From positions 496,001 through 560,000 of the forward strand of contig JAKFUK010000002.1 in the NCBI GenBank assembly GCA_021732745.1: 64,000 nucleotides of DNA, in the 5' to 3' direction. Source of the stretch: Nevskia sp. GTDB lineage: Bacteria; Pseudomonadota; Gammaproteobacteria; Nevskiales; Nevskiaceae. Position numbers and translations under genes: made by a program. The stretch's first letter is position 1; each line of letters begins with the position of its first letter. Positions 1-10,067 of this stretch are shown here, one piece after another. The notes under the pieces were generated by a model. It saw only the letters and a list, made by a program, of their open reading frames with translations, did no database searches and was not told the origin of the DNA.

Positions 1-541
1 TGGTACGCAACGGGGCTTGCAGATCGTGCGAGGTGATATAGGCGAACTGTTCCAGTTCCTTGACCGCGCGGTTCATGTTGGCCAGCGAGCGGCGCATCTC
101 TTCCTCCGCCAGCTCGCGTGACGTGATTTCCTCGCGCAGCCGCTGGTTGGCTTCGGCCAGTTCTTCCGGCGAACGCATCGCCAGCAGCTTCGGCACCAGC
201 GGAATGATGGCGATGGCGGTGGCCAGCGATACCCCGGCGGTGATCGCTTTTTCGATGCCCTGCAGGTAGTAGATCGGCAGCCAGACGGTGATGATGCCGA
301 CGATGTGGCTCAGGCCGCAGAGCACGATGAACGCGGCGAACAGGCCCACGGCCCAGCCGAACGACAGCGGCTGGCGGCGGCGGCGAATGAAGTACAGCAA
401 GGCCGCCGGAATCATGAAGTACGCGATCGCGATGACCGCGTCGGAGGCGACGTGCAGCCAGATCAGGTCCGGCCGCAGCTGGAAGCACACCCCGTGGGGC
501 AGCAAGCCGGCCCCGGCACCAGAGAACAGGTTGGCGAACAT
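1..541 (-). CDS. ETR1-like (putative ethylene-sensing) sensor histidine kinase, N-terminal part, runs off window edge
   Basis: Reading the minus strand from an ATG at 541 gives 180 residues before the window ends. Residues about 28-52, 62-87 and 95-117 are three membrane helices. They match the plant ETR1 sensor domain as I remember it: D34, Y41, I44, P45, C75 and H79 stand at the same spacings as ETR1 D25, Y32, I35, P36, C65 and H69, which bind copper and ethylene. A coiled linker (about 125-165) leads to the phospho-acceptor box ITSHDLQAPLR, with H172 as the likely phosphorylated histidine. The ATPase domain lies outside the window. The ATG is 8 bases beyond the stop of the upstream regulator, so the three signalling genes probably form one transcript. 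Ligand is inferred from residues only. Confidence 0.82.
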   Translation of the reverse strand, partial: MFANLFSGAGAGLLPHGVCFQLRPDLIWLHVASDAVIAIAYFMIPAALLYFIRRRRQPLSFGWAVGLFAAFIVLCGLSHIVGIITVWLPIYYLQGIEKAITAGVSLATAIAIIPLVPKLLAMRSPEELAEANQRLREEITSRELAEEEMRRSLANMNRAVKELEQFAYITSHDLQAPLRT

Positions 542-549
542 CGCCGCAT

Positions 550-2290
550 TCAACCGTCGGCGCGCAGGCCTTGCGGCCAGAACGCCTGAAGCTCGGCGGC
601 CGTCAATGCCGGACACAGCGCATCGCCTTGCAGGTAGCGGGCACCGAGGGTGATCAGCAGATCGCGCCGGGCGCTGTCATCGACGCCGCAGGCGATCAGA
701 TCGAGACTCAGATTCATCGCCACGCCGATGGCGGCGATCACCGAGCGGCGCAGACTGCCGCCGACCCGGTCGACCGGCAGCATCGCGATCGACTGCCGGC
801 CGAGCTTCACGGCATCGAGCGGCACGGCGGTGACGGCCAGCAGGCTGTCCGCAGCAGTGAGGAAATCGTCGAGCGTGATGCCATAGCCTTCGTCGCGAAG
901 CTGGCGCAGGCGCGCGAGCAGGTCCGGCGTGGCATCAGCCAGCTCGGCAGCGCTGATTTCCAGACGCAGATCGCGCGGCTCGATATGGCGAGCCGCCAGT
1001 TCGCGGCCAAGAAAGGACAGCAGATCCGGCTGATCGAGCAATACCTGATCGAGCTTCAGTCCCAGCGACGGCACGCGCAACCCCGCCGCGCGCCAGCCGC
1101 TGAAGCGTTGCAGGGCGACGCTGATCATGGCGAATCCAGCTTCGCGGCGACTTTCCGGGCCGGTGCCGCGCCAGGCGATCAGATCATCCCGCGACCACTG
1201 CGCCGTGACGCCGATCGGCAGGCTTTCGCGGGCGTCGTACCAAGGCTGGTAAAGCAGTTCGATGCGGTCCAGCGGCGTGCCCTGCCAGCGCTCGGCAAGG
1301 TCGGCGGCGGACAGCGCCGGCAGCAACTCGCGGCCTTCGTACTGGCAGACGCCGCCGCCGACGCGATGCGCGCGGAACATCGCCTGCTCGGCGTGTTCGA
1401 GCAGTTCGCCCAGCGCATCGCCATCGCGCGGATAGATGGCGATGCCGATATGCGGCGTCAGGCGGGTGCCGGGCACTTCGAGGCTGCGCAGCATTTCATC
1501 GAAGCGACGGGCAACGGTCATGGCGTCGAAGCTGGCATCGGTCGGTGCCAGCAGCACCGAAAACTCGCCGCGCGCCATCGCCGCCACGGTGTCCGATTTG
1601 CGCAGGCATTCGTCGAGTGCGGTGCCGATGCGGCGCAGGGCGATGTCCATTTCCAGACTGCTGGCACCGCTCAAGGCGGCCGGCAGGCCGTCGAAACCGA
1701 TCGACAGGATGCCGACGCCGACACCGCTGCGTTCGGCCTGGGCCAAGGCCCGCGCAGCGCGATCCTCGAACAGCGGACGGTTGGGCAAGCCGCTGACCGG
1801 ATCGTGGCTGGCGCGAACAAAAGATTCCGCTTTCGCGGCATTGAGCTGCGCAAGCTGGCGATGATGCTGCACTGCAAAGCGGATGCGGCGCAGCAACAGG
1901 CCTGCGTCATAGCGGCCCTTGACCAGATAGTCCTGCACGCCGAGCCGCATGGTCTGCTGCGCCATGTCGTCGCTGTCGTGGCCGGTGAGCACGATCATCG
2001 CGATCGACCAGCCGCAGCGCTTCGATCGAGCTGACACCCTGCCCATCCGGCAGGCCGAGATCGACCAGCACGCAGGAATACTTCATGCGATCCAGCGCCA
2101 GGGCGGCATCGGACAAGCGCCGCACCACTTGCAGCATCACTTCGCCGCGCTGGATGGCTTCGCGCAGATGTTCCTGGAGCAGGCGCGAGTCAGCCGGTGA
2201 ATCTTCGATCAGCAGCAGGGCGAGTGGTTCGAGGCGCTCGGCCGTCGACACCACCTCGTTCTCCTCGTTCGGCCAGTCGGCGGCGCTCAT
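550..2290 (-). pseudogene. REC-GGDEF-EAL response regulator, frameshifted within the receiver domain
   Basis: From 2290 one frame encodes the first half of a receiver (LLLIEDSPADSR, phospho-acceptor Asp in CVLVDLGLPDG). It loses frame near 2005, where the second half (AMIVLTGHDS, DYLVKG with the conserved Lys) continues in another frame down to 550. Aligned with receivers generally, about 8 bases seem to be missing rather than one added. The downstream frame has an ATG at 2046, but that start would lack half a receiver. The GGDEF domain has ARGEF in place of the signature (residues about 158-162 counted from 2046). The EAL domain has TAQ where EAL is expected (about 281-283) and DDFL for DDFG, so even an intact protein would probably bind rather than make or break c-di-GMP. 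Overlaps the upstream regulator gene by 4 bases. Confidence 0.75.
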
Positions 2291-2790
2291 GACAGTCCCC
2301 CGATCGGGTCGGTCTTCGGCGGCAGGATCACCAGCCGCAGCCAGAAATCGCGCAGGGCTTCGGCCAGGCGGAAGAAATCGCCGAGGTCGACCGGCTTCGA
2401 CAGGTAGCAGTTGGCGTGGGCGTCGTAGCTGGCGGCGATGTCGCTTTCGGCAGTTGAGGTCGACAGCACCAGCACCGGCGTGCGGCGCAGGGCCGGGTCG
2501 CCCTTGATGGTGCGCAGCACTTCGCGGCCGTCCATGCCCGGCAGGTTGAGATCGAGCAGCACGATGTCGGGCATCCGCACACCGGCGTACTCGCCTTCGC
2601 GGCGGATCGCGCGCAAGGCCTTTTCACCGTCACCGGCAATCAGCAATTCATGCGGCAAGCCGGTTTCGCGCAGCACTTCCTGCATCAGCCGGACATCGGC
2701 GATCGAATCCTCGACCAGCAGGATCACGGCAGTACGCGCAGCGCCGCTGGCGGACTCCGGCACCGTGCCGCCGATGTCGGGATTGATCAT
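2287..2790 (-). CDS. CheY/Rcp1-like single-domain response regulator
   Basis: 167 residues, essentially one receiver domain: acidic pocket in ILLVEDSIADVRLMQ, phospho-acceptor Asp in DIVLLDLNLPGMDG, a Ser/Thr switch in VLSTSTAESD, and the conserved Lys in YLSKPVDL. The LNLPGMDG and LSTS pattern is typical of Rcp1-type regulators that take phosphate from phytochrome-like kinases. No output domain. Its stop overlaps the start of the next regulator as ATGA, so the two are translationally coupled, with the sensor kinase behind them. Probably a phosphorelay partner of that kinase. Confidence 0.9.
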   Translation of the reverse strand: MINPDIGGTVPESASGAARTAVILLVEDSIADVRLMQEVLRETGLPHELLIAGDGEKALRAIRREGEYAGVRMPDIVLLDLNLPGMDGREVLRTIKGDPALRRTPVLVLSTSTAESDIAASYDAHANCYLSKPVDLGDFFRLAEALRDFWLRLVILPPKTDPIGGLS

Positions 2791-2972
2791 CGGGCGGCCC
2801 CGGTGTGGCGATGCGACAAGCGGATTTTCGGCATGGCGAGCAGTCTGGGCATGGCCCGGGCGATGAAAGGCGATGCGGCAATGTAAAGACCTGCCCGACG
2901 CTGCGACGAGATTTCATACCGATGGCGCGGAGGTTCGGACAGACGGCTGTGAATCGAGGAGGAGAAGCCAGG

Positions 2973-3073
2973 CTCACGCGGAGAACGCCGAGATCGCGGA
3001 GATCGCGTTGCTGCATCGGCAGGTTTTTTCCGCCTCGGCTTTTTCTCCGCGTTCTCGGCGCTCTCTGCGTGAG
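2973..3073. repeat. Hairpin repeat, AENAE-type family, copy 1
   Basis: This is most of the 373-base gap 2791-3163. A left arm starting CTCACGCGGAGAACGC and a right arm ending in GCGTTCTC..CTGCGTGAG form a long imperfect hairpin. Arms carry phase-3 reiterations of GAGAACGC / GAGATCGC. Copies with the same ends lie at 37217 and 61966. No gene is visible in the rest of the gap, which must hold the promoters of the divergent neighbours. Confidence 0.7.
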
Positions 3074-3163
3074 ACCGGGCTTTTGCTTTCGCCGTCGCGC
3101 CCGCGCAAGCGCGTTGCGCAGCCGATAGACTGCCGCGCCCCGCCCGCTCCGAGCCGATCCGCG

Positions 3164-4039
3164 ATGTCCGATGACCTGCGCCGCGGCGCGCTCTATGCCT
3201 TGTTGGCCGCCGCTGCGATGGCGTTTGCCGCCACCTGCATCAAGGGTGCTTCGGCTTCGGTGCCGAACGCGGTGGTGGTGTTTTTCCGCGCTTCGATCGG
3301 CCTCGTGCTGCTGTCGCCCTGGCTGGTGCGCGGTGGTCGCGAGTTGCTGGCCACCCGGCGTTTCGGCGGCCATCTGTGGCGGGCGACGTTCGGCGTGATC
3401 TCGATGTACGGCTACTTCCATTCGATCGGCCATCTGCCGCTGGCCGAAGCGGTGCTCTTGACCTACACGATGCCGCTGTTCGCGCCGTTCATCGGCTGGG
3501 CCTGGCTCGGCGAAAAGCCGCCCGGCACCGCCTTGCCGGCGGCGCTGGTCGGGCTGGCCGGCATCATCCTGATCGTCAAGCCGGGCACGGCGGGGCTGGC
3601 GAGCATCGCGGCGGCGATCGGCGCGCTGTCCGGCGTCAGCGCAGCGGCGGCGATGATCGGCATCCGCCGGATCAGCGATACCGAGCCGGCATCGCGCATC
3701 GTGTTCTATTTCCTGCTGCTGTCGAGTTTCGCCTCCGCCCTGCCGCTGCCCTGGCTGTGGCAGACGCCGGACCTGCCAGGCTGGCTGTGGCTGCTCGGCG
3801 TCGGTGCCTTCGCCACCGCCGGGCAGTTCCTGCTGACCAAGGCGTATTCGATCGCCACCGCGTCCTACATCGGACCGTTCACCTACACCTCGGTGATCTT
3901 TGCCGGCGCACTCGGCTGGGCGCTGTGGGGCGAAGCGCCGGATCTGTGGTCGCTGGCCGGCATCAGCCTGGTGATCGGCTCCTGCCTGCTGACCCTGCTG
4001 TGGCCAGCGAAATCGGCGACGGCGACTGCCGATCTTTAA
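3164..4039 (+). CDS. EamA/DMT-superfamily transporter
   Basis: 291 residues starting at MSDDLRRGAL. The frame is open further upstream, but that part runs through the hairpin repeat and is not protein-like. About ten hydrophobic helices arranged as two EamA repeats; each repeat carries the typical GxxEKPP / WGEAPD element near the end of a helix (WLGEKPP near residue 120, ALWGEAPD near 260). Inner-membrane exporter of metabolites or drugs by family; the substrate cannot be read from sequence. Stands alone, divergent from the signalling cluster. Confidence 0.88.
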   Translation: MSDDLRRGALYALLAAAAMAFAATCIKGASASVPNAVVVFFRASIGLVLLSPWLVRGGRELLATRRFGGHLWRATFGVISMYGYFHSIGHLPLAEAVLLTYTMPLFAPFIGWAWLGEKPPGTALPAALVGLAGIILIVKPGTAGLASIAAAIGALSGVSAAAAMIGIRRISDTEPASRIVFYFLLLSSFASALPLPWLWQTPDLPGWLWLLGVGAFATAGQFLLTKAYSIATASYIGPFTYTSVIFAGALGWALWGEAPDLWSLAGISLVIGSCLLTLLWPAKSATATADL

Positions 4040-4090
4040 GCCGCAGCCGCGCGCGACTGCGGGATGGTCGTCAGGCCGAAGTCCTTCGGA

Positions 4091-5404
4091 TCACTGTCCG
4101 GAGAAAAGCTGCACGTAGATGCCGCCCTGACCGGGGCTAGCTGGCGTTCCGGCCTGCCCTTCTAGCACCACGGCGTAGTTGCCTACGCCATCGACGCCGA
4201 CCCCATGAAAGGTGCTGTTTCCGAACGCGGCGACCGATGGCGCAGCCGACTTCTGGACGGTCAGCGCCTGCGCATCCGCGTCGAAAAACTGGACCAGTTC
4301 GACGGGCGGCGCGAAAGGCACCATCGCCGCGGGGTCACGACCGACGCTGGCGAGCACGAACGCGCCCAGCGGCGTCACGCCGAGCTTCGGCAGGAAGCTC
4401 GGACGGGGCACTTCGGCACCCGCCGCCCGGCCATCGGCCTGATACCGACGAAACGCGCGATCCGAGGCGATCAGGAGGCGGCCGCTGGCGTCAATGCCGA
4501 TGTCGGGGTAGTCGCCGGCCGGGGACACCAGGAAGCGCGCGCCCTGCGCCTGACCATTCGCTGCGTATCGCGCCGCCATGATCCGGCGGTCGCTTTGCAC
4601 GCTGCGCGTCCAGGCGATCGCGAACTGGCCGTCACGACCGATCGCAATCGCCGGAAACCCGACCGAGCTGTTGCCGCCTTGATTCGAGTTGCCATTGGCG
4701 AGCAGAAACCCGGAATCGACCAAGGTCGGCAGACCGCGCCGAGCGCCGTCGGCACCGAATCGCTGGCTGCGGATGCGACTCGCGTCCGCGACCGGCACCG
4801 TGAACTGACCCGCAGGCAGCAGCGCCAGATTCGATTCGGCCCACACCGCCACGAAATCGCCATTGGCGGCCACGGCGACATCCGGCGCCAGCTGGTTGCC
4901 GCTGGTGCTGAACGGCATCACGAATTCCCGGCCGCGCGGCGAGCCATCGGCATTGAACTGACGGCCGCGAATGACGCCGGGCGTCAGGATGGTGGCGCCG
5001 AATTCCTGCCACAGCACCACCAGATTGCCGGCGTCATCCATGCCGGCGGAAACCGAGTTCGGATCGGTCGGCAGCAAGGACAATCGGGATTCCTCGTCCA
5101 CCCGGAACGGGCTGCCGAGCGGTTGGCCTTGCGTCGAGTAGTAGCGGGCCATCAGCGAGATGACGGGATCACTGCCGTCGACGCTGCGGGTCTGGTTGTA
5201 CCAGACAACGGCGAAGCGGCCGTCCGCATTGCGGGCAATGGCGGGGAACGTGCCGAATCCGGCGCTGTCGTTCGCGACCGCCAGGATCGGCTCGCCGATG
5301 CGGTCGCCGGGCGCTGCGTGGGCAAGGCCGGCGGTCAGGCTGGACAGCCAGATCAAGCCGGACAGGATCGCTGCGCATGAACCACCGATCGACGACTTGC
5401 TCAA
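4091..5404 (-). CDS. Secreted repeat (propeller-like) protein of unknown function
   Basis: 437 residues. It starts at a TTG (5404) preceded by GGGGAAA at a good distance. A signal peptide with a hydrophobic core (ILSGLIWLSSLTAGLAHA) ends near residue 31. The mature part repeats a motif of the form A-x-D-x-x-G-x-F-x-V-x-W: AIARNADGRFAVVWYN, GMDDAGNLVVLWQE, AVAANGDFVAVWAE, AIGRDGQFAIAWTR. Such units usually form beta-propeller blades. No catalytic motif recognised. Probably exported to periplasm or surface. Convergent with the DMT gene. Confidence 0.72.
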   Translation of the reverse strand: MSKSSIGGSCAAILSGLIWLSSLTAGLAHAAPGDRIGEPILAVANDSAGFGTFPAIARNADGRFAVVWYNQTRSVDGSDPVISLMARYYSTQGQPLGSPFRVDEESRLSLLPTDPNSVSAGMDDAGNLVVLWQEFGATILTPGVIRGRQFNADGSPRGREFVMPFSTSGNQLAPDVAVAANGDFVAVWAESNLALLPAGQFTVPVADASRIRSQRFGADGARRGLPTLVDSGFLLANGNSNQGGNSSVGFPAIAIGRDGQFAIAWTRSVQSDRRIMAARYAANGQAQGARFLVSPAGDYPDIGIDASGRLLIASDRAFRRYQADGRAAGAEVPRPSFLPKLGVTPLGAFVLASVGRDPAAMVPFAPPVELVQFFDADAQALTVQKSAAPSVAAFGNSTFHGVGVDGVGNYAVVLEGQAGTPASPGQGGIYVQLFSGQ

Positions 5405-5531
5405 GACGCTTTCCCCGGGGTGATGAACCGTTCGTCAACGATGCCACATCGAAGGTTTGCGGAGCGCGGCAGCGATAGCCTGCGCCGTCGCAGCCCGGTA
5501 ACCTGTCGGGTCCCCTTTGATCGCCCCCGCC

Positions 5532-7613
<2,082 letters not shown>

Positions 7614-7632
7614 GCTTTTTCGGCCCGGGAGC

Positions 7633-7662
7633 TTGCACGAGCAAGACGGCGTCCTGTATTAT
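7633..7662 (+). promoter_or_regulatory. Sigma-70-type promoter of tRNA-Val
   Basis: TTGCAC (7633-7638) and TATTAT (7657-7662) are separated by 18 bases. Transcription would begin about 6 bases before the mature tRNA 5' end. Confidence 0.6.
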
Positions 7663-7674
7663 TGCTGACTACGC

Positions 7675-7751
7675 AGGCGCGTAGCTCAGCTGGTTAGAGC
7701 ACCACCTTGACATGGTGGGGGTCGATGGTTCGAGTCCATTCGCGCCTACCA
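7675..7751 (+). tRNA. tRNA-Val (anticodon GAC)
   Basis: 77-base cloverleaf. Acceptor arms AGGCGCG / CGCGCCT, D-arm GCTC..GAGC, anticodon stem CCACC/GGTGG with loop TTGACAT (anticodon GAC), T-loop TTCGAGT. CCA is encoded (7749-7751). Confidence 0.96.
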
Positions 7752-7764
7752 AATCGGCAAGAAA

Positions 7765-7794
7765 AAGGCTCCGGGCGACCGGAGCCTTTTTTGT
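7765..7794 (+). terminator. Rho-independent terminator after tRNA-Val
   Basis: Stem AAGGCTCCGG / CCGGAGCCTT with a 4-base loop, followed by TTTTT. Sits 14 bases past the tRNA 3' end. Confidence 0.9.
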
Positions 7795-7921
7795 GCGCTG
7801 CTCCCAAGCATTACCGCTGTTTCAAGTAGGCGTGTTTGTTGCTGTCAGATTGGGCCGGGCTGCTTTAAATTCGCAGGCTCCGGGTTCCCGGTCAGCCGTC
7901 AACCGTCACGAGATCAATTGC

Positions 7922-8611
7922 ATGCGCGCTTTGCTTCGCAAGTGTTACTACTGGGTCATCGCCACGGTGGCGCGCCTGCTGACCCCGTTCCGGTTTTCTG
8001 CGTACATCCGGGCATCCGGCCCGAAGAAACTGCAAATCGGCGCAGGTCCGTCGTTCACCGACGGCTGGCTGGTCACCGACATCGAGCCGCCGCGCCTCAA
8101 GGTCGGCTACCTGGATGCCACCAAGCGCTACCCGTTTCCGAGCGCGAGCTTCGACTACATCCACACCGAGCACATGATCGAACATGTGCCGTATCAGGGC
8201 GGCGCGGCGATGCTCAAGGAATGCCGCCGCATCCTCAAGCCTGGCGGCCTGATTCGCGTCGCGACCCCCGACGTCAAGGTCCTCCTCGATCTCTATTACA
8301 AGCGCGACGATGCGATGGCGACGCGCTATGTCAAATGGATCACCGACCGCCGCCTGCCGGACGTGCCGGGCTACAACCCGCTGTTCGTGATCAACAATGC
8401 CGTTCGCGCCTGGGGCCACCAGTTTTTCTATGACGCCGCGCTGCTGACCGATACCCTCACCCGCGCCGGATTCGTCGATGTTCGCCAGTACCGACCGGGC
8501 GTGTCGGACGATCCGATGCTCAAGGGCATCGAGCAGCACGGCATCAATGTCGGTGCCGAGGAGATCAATCAGTACGAAACCATGGTCTTCGAGGCGCGCT
8601 GCCCGGGCTGA
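7922..8611 (+). CDS. SAM-dependent methyltransferase (type 11-like)
   Basis: 229 residues from the ATG at 7922; the frame is open upstream but runs back through the tRNA and its terminator. Class I Rossmann features: the SAM-binding loop is the short form LQIGAGPSFTDGWLVTDIEP, then FDYIHTEHMIEHVPYQ, and the post-II motif ECRRILKPGGLIRVATPD. This matches small methyltransferases often found among glycan or lipid genes; the substrate is unknown. An N-terminal hydrophobic patch (YYWVIATVARLLTPF) may touch the membrane. Stands alone between the tRNA and the infC promoter. Confidence 0.82.
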   Translation: MRALLRKCYYWVIATVARLLTPFRFSAYIRASGPKKLQIGAGPSFTDGWLVTDIEPPRLKVGYLDATKRYPFPSASFDYIHTEHMIEHVPYQGGAAMLKECRRILKPGGLIRVATPDVKVLLDLYYKRDDAMATRYVKWITDRRLPDVPGYNPLFVINNAVRAWGHQFFYDAALLTDTLTRAGFVDVRQYRPGVSDDPMLKGIEQHGINVGAEEINQYETMVFEARCPG

Positions 8612-8646
8612 ATCGCGATCGAGCCGCCGCAGATCGCGGCGGCACT

Positions 8647-8675
8647 TGTTTCACGACCGGCGCATTCCCTATAAT
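8647..8675 (+). promoter_or_regulatory. Promoter of the infC-rpmI-rplT operon
   Basis: TTGTTT (8647-8652), a 17-base spacer and a perfect TATAAT (8670-8675). About 60 bases of leader precede infC. A dedicated promoter fits the absence of thrS directly upstream. Confidence 0.7.
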
Positions 8676-8743
8676 GCCGCTCTTTTCGGCGGGGGACCCT
8701 TCGGTCAACCCGCCTTGTCTATTGGTTTTTGGGAGATACGCGT

Positions 8744-9262
8744 ATCAGCGCGGAACGTCAGGATCGCCGGAACGATGAAATCAACGTACCTCGCGTACGG
8801 GTCATCGCCGATGATGGCGCACAGGTCGGCATCATGCTCACCCGCGACGCCATCGCCAAAGCCGAGGAAGCTGGGCTTGACCTGGTAGAAGTGTCGCCGA
8901 ATGCAGATCCACCGGTCTGCAAGATCATGGATTACGGCAAGTACATCTATCAGAAGGACAAGCAGCAGCAGGCGGCGCGGAAAAAGCAGAAGCAGATCCA
9001 GGTCAAGGAAGTGAAATTCCGGCCGACGACCGAGGAAGGCGACTTCCAGACCAAGCTGAAGCACTGCAAGGAATTCCTCGAAGAAGGCGACAAGGTGAAG
9101 ATCGTGATCCGCTACAAGGGTCGCGAACTGGCACATCAGGAACTGGGTTTCAGGCTGATTGACCGCCTCAAGGCCGAGCTCGATGAGCTGGCACTGGTCG
9201 AGCAGCACCCGAAGCTCGAAGGCAAGCAGGCCATCATGGTGATGGGCCCGCGCAAGCACTAA
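8744..9262 (+). CDS. infC: Translation initiation factor IF-3
   Basis: 172 residues if translation starts at ATC (8744). IF-3 checks start codons and limits its own synthesis, and infC genes are known to use rare codons such as AUU or AUC. No ATG exists in frame at the expected N-terminus. The Shine-Dalgarno GGGAG (8731-8735) lies 8 bases before the ATC, whereas the in-frame TTG at 8729 overlaps the SD and has none of its own. The N-domain begins [14 protein letters not shown]; a charged linker ([16 protein letters not shown]) leads to the C-domain that binds 16S rRNA. First gene of the ribosomal operon. Confidence 0.95.
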   Translation: MSAERQDRRNDEINVPRVRVIADDGAQVGIMLTRDAIAKAEEAGLDLVEVSPNADPPVCKIMDYGKYIYQKDKQQQAARKKQKQIQVKEVKFRPTTEEGDFQTKLKHCKEFLEEGDKVKIVIRYKGRELAHQELGFRLIDRLKAELDELALVEQHPKLEGKQAIMVMGPRKH

Positions 9263-9274
9263 CAACACTGCAAA

Positions 9275-9295
9275 GTCATCCTTGCGGTGGATGAC
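9275..9295 (+). promoter_or_regulatory. Hairpin in the infC-rpmI leader, possible L20 control site
   Basis: Perfect 7-bp stem GTCATCC / GGATGAC with a 7-base loop. No T-run follows, so it is not a terminator. L20 is known to repress rpmI-rplT by binding leader RNA; this hairpin lies in the right place, but that role is inferred. Confidence 0.4.
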
Positions 9296-9335
9296 TGCTA
9301 CATCAATACATTGGCAACACATTGGAGCCGTAGAA

Positions 9336-9533
9336 ATGCCGAAGCTGAAGACCAACAAGGGCGCCGCCAAGCGCTTTTCCCGCACCGCGAAAGGCGGCTT
9401 CAAGCGCTCCAGCGCGTTCAAGCGCCACATCCTGACCAAGAAATCGCCCAAGCGCATCCGCGACCTGCGTGGGCCGACGATGGTGCATGCCTCGGACAAC
9501 AAAGAAGTCCGTCAGCTGCTCCCGTACGCCTGA
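9336..9533 (+). CDS. rpmI: 50S ribosomal protein L35
   Basis: 65 residues, full length for the family: [14 protein letters not shown] at the N-terminus and [20 protein letters not shown] at the C-terminus. Strongly basic. Lies between infC and rplT in the conserved order, where it is normally co-translated with rplT. Confidence 0.97.
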   Translation: MPKLKTNKGAAKRFSRTAKGGFKRSSAFKRHILTKKSPKRIRDLRGPTMVHASDNKEVRQLLPYA

Positions 9534-9625
9534 ATCCTCGGATTCAAGGCGTCACCCAAGCTGTAGAAGTGTCGCTTACATAGAAGATTCGCCCAGCGAA
9601 CAAGACAATCGAAAGGTAATTACAG

Positions 9626-9985
9626 ATGGCACGAGTCAAACGCGGCGTAACTGCCCGCGCCCGTCACAAGAAGTTGCTGAAGAAGGCCAAGGGCTACTAC
9701 GGCGCCCGAGGCCGCGTCTACCGCGCTGCCAAGCAGCAGGTCATCAAGTCGGGCCAGTACGCCTACCGCGATCGCCGGGTCAAGAAGCGCGAGTTCCGCG
9801 CCCTCTGGATCCAGCGCATCAACGCGGCATCGAACGAGCTGGGCCTGTCGTACTCGAAGTTCATCCACGGCTTGTCCTTGGCTGAAATCGCAGTCGACCG
9901 CAAGATGCTTTCGGACATCGCGATCCACGACAAGCCGGCGTTCGCCAAGCTTGTCGAGCAGGCGAAGTTGAAGCTCGCCGCGTAA
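9626..9985 (+). CDS. rplT: 50S ribosomal protein L20
   Basis: 119 residues, family length. Very basic N-terminal extension ([20 protein letters not shown]) that threads into 23S rRNA, then the globular domain with [16 protein letters not shown] and the IHDKPAF segment near the C-terminus. By family precedent it assembles early into the large subunit and represses its own operon. Confidence 0.98.
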   Translation: MARVKRGVTARARHKKLLKKAKGYYGARGRVYRAAKQQVIKSGQYAYRDRRVKKREFRALWIQRINAASNELGLSYSKFIHGLSLAEIAVDRKMLSDIAIHDKPAFAKLVEQAKLKLAA

Positions 9986-10003
9986 GCAGTCCGGCTGCAA
10001 AAC

Positions 10004-10037
10004 GGGGGAGCGGCGTCTTTCGCCTCTCCCCTTTTTT
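10004..10037 (+). terminator. Terminator or attenuator between rplT and pheS
   Basis: GC-rich imperfect stem (GGGGAG..GGCG / CGCC..CTCCCC) followed by CTTTTTTG. The 82-base gap has no room for a Phe-rich leader peptide, so classic pheST attenuation is unlikely. Confidence 0.7.
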
Positions 10038-10067
10038 GTGCCCTCGAAATATTGACGACCGAGTGCC

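Noticed and set aside
571..2034. A 487-codon plus-strand frame over the GGDEF/EAL gene
   Set aside because: Low-complexity Gln/Ala/Arg composition and no recognisable domain; the minus strand carries the real, though frameshifted, gene.
5404..5531. LexA box upstream of uvrB
   Set aside because: No CTGT-N8-ACAG pattern on either strand in the gap.
9986..10067. pheST attenuator with leader peptide
   Set aside because: The gap is 82 bases and has no Phe-rich short reading frame; only a terminator-like hairpin is present.
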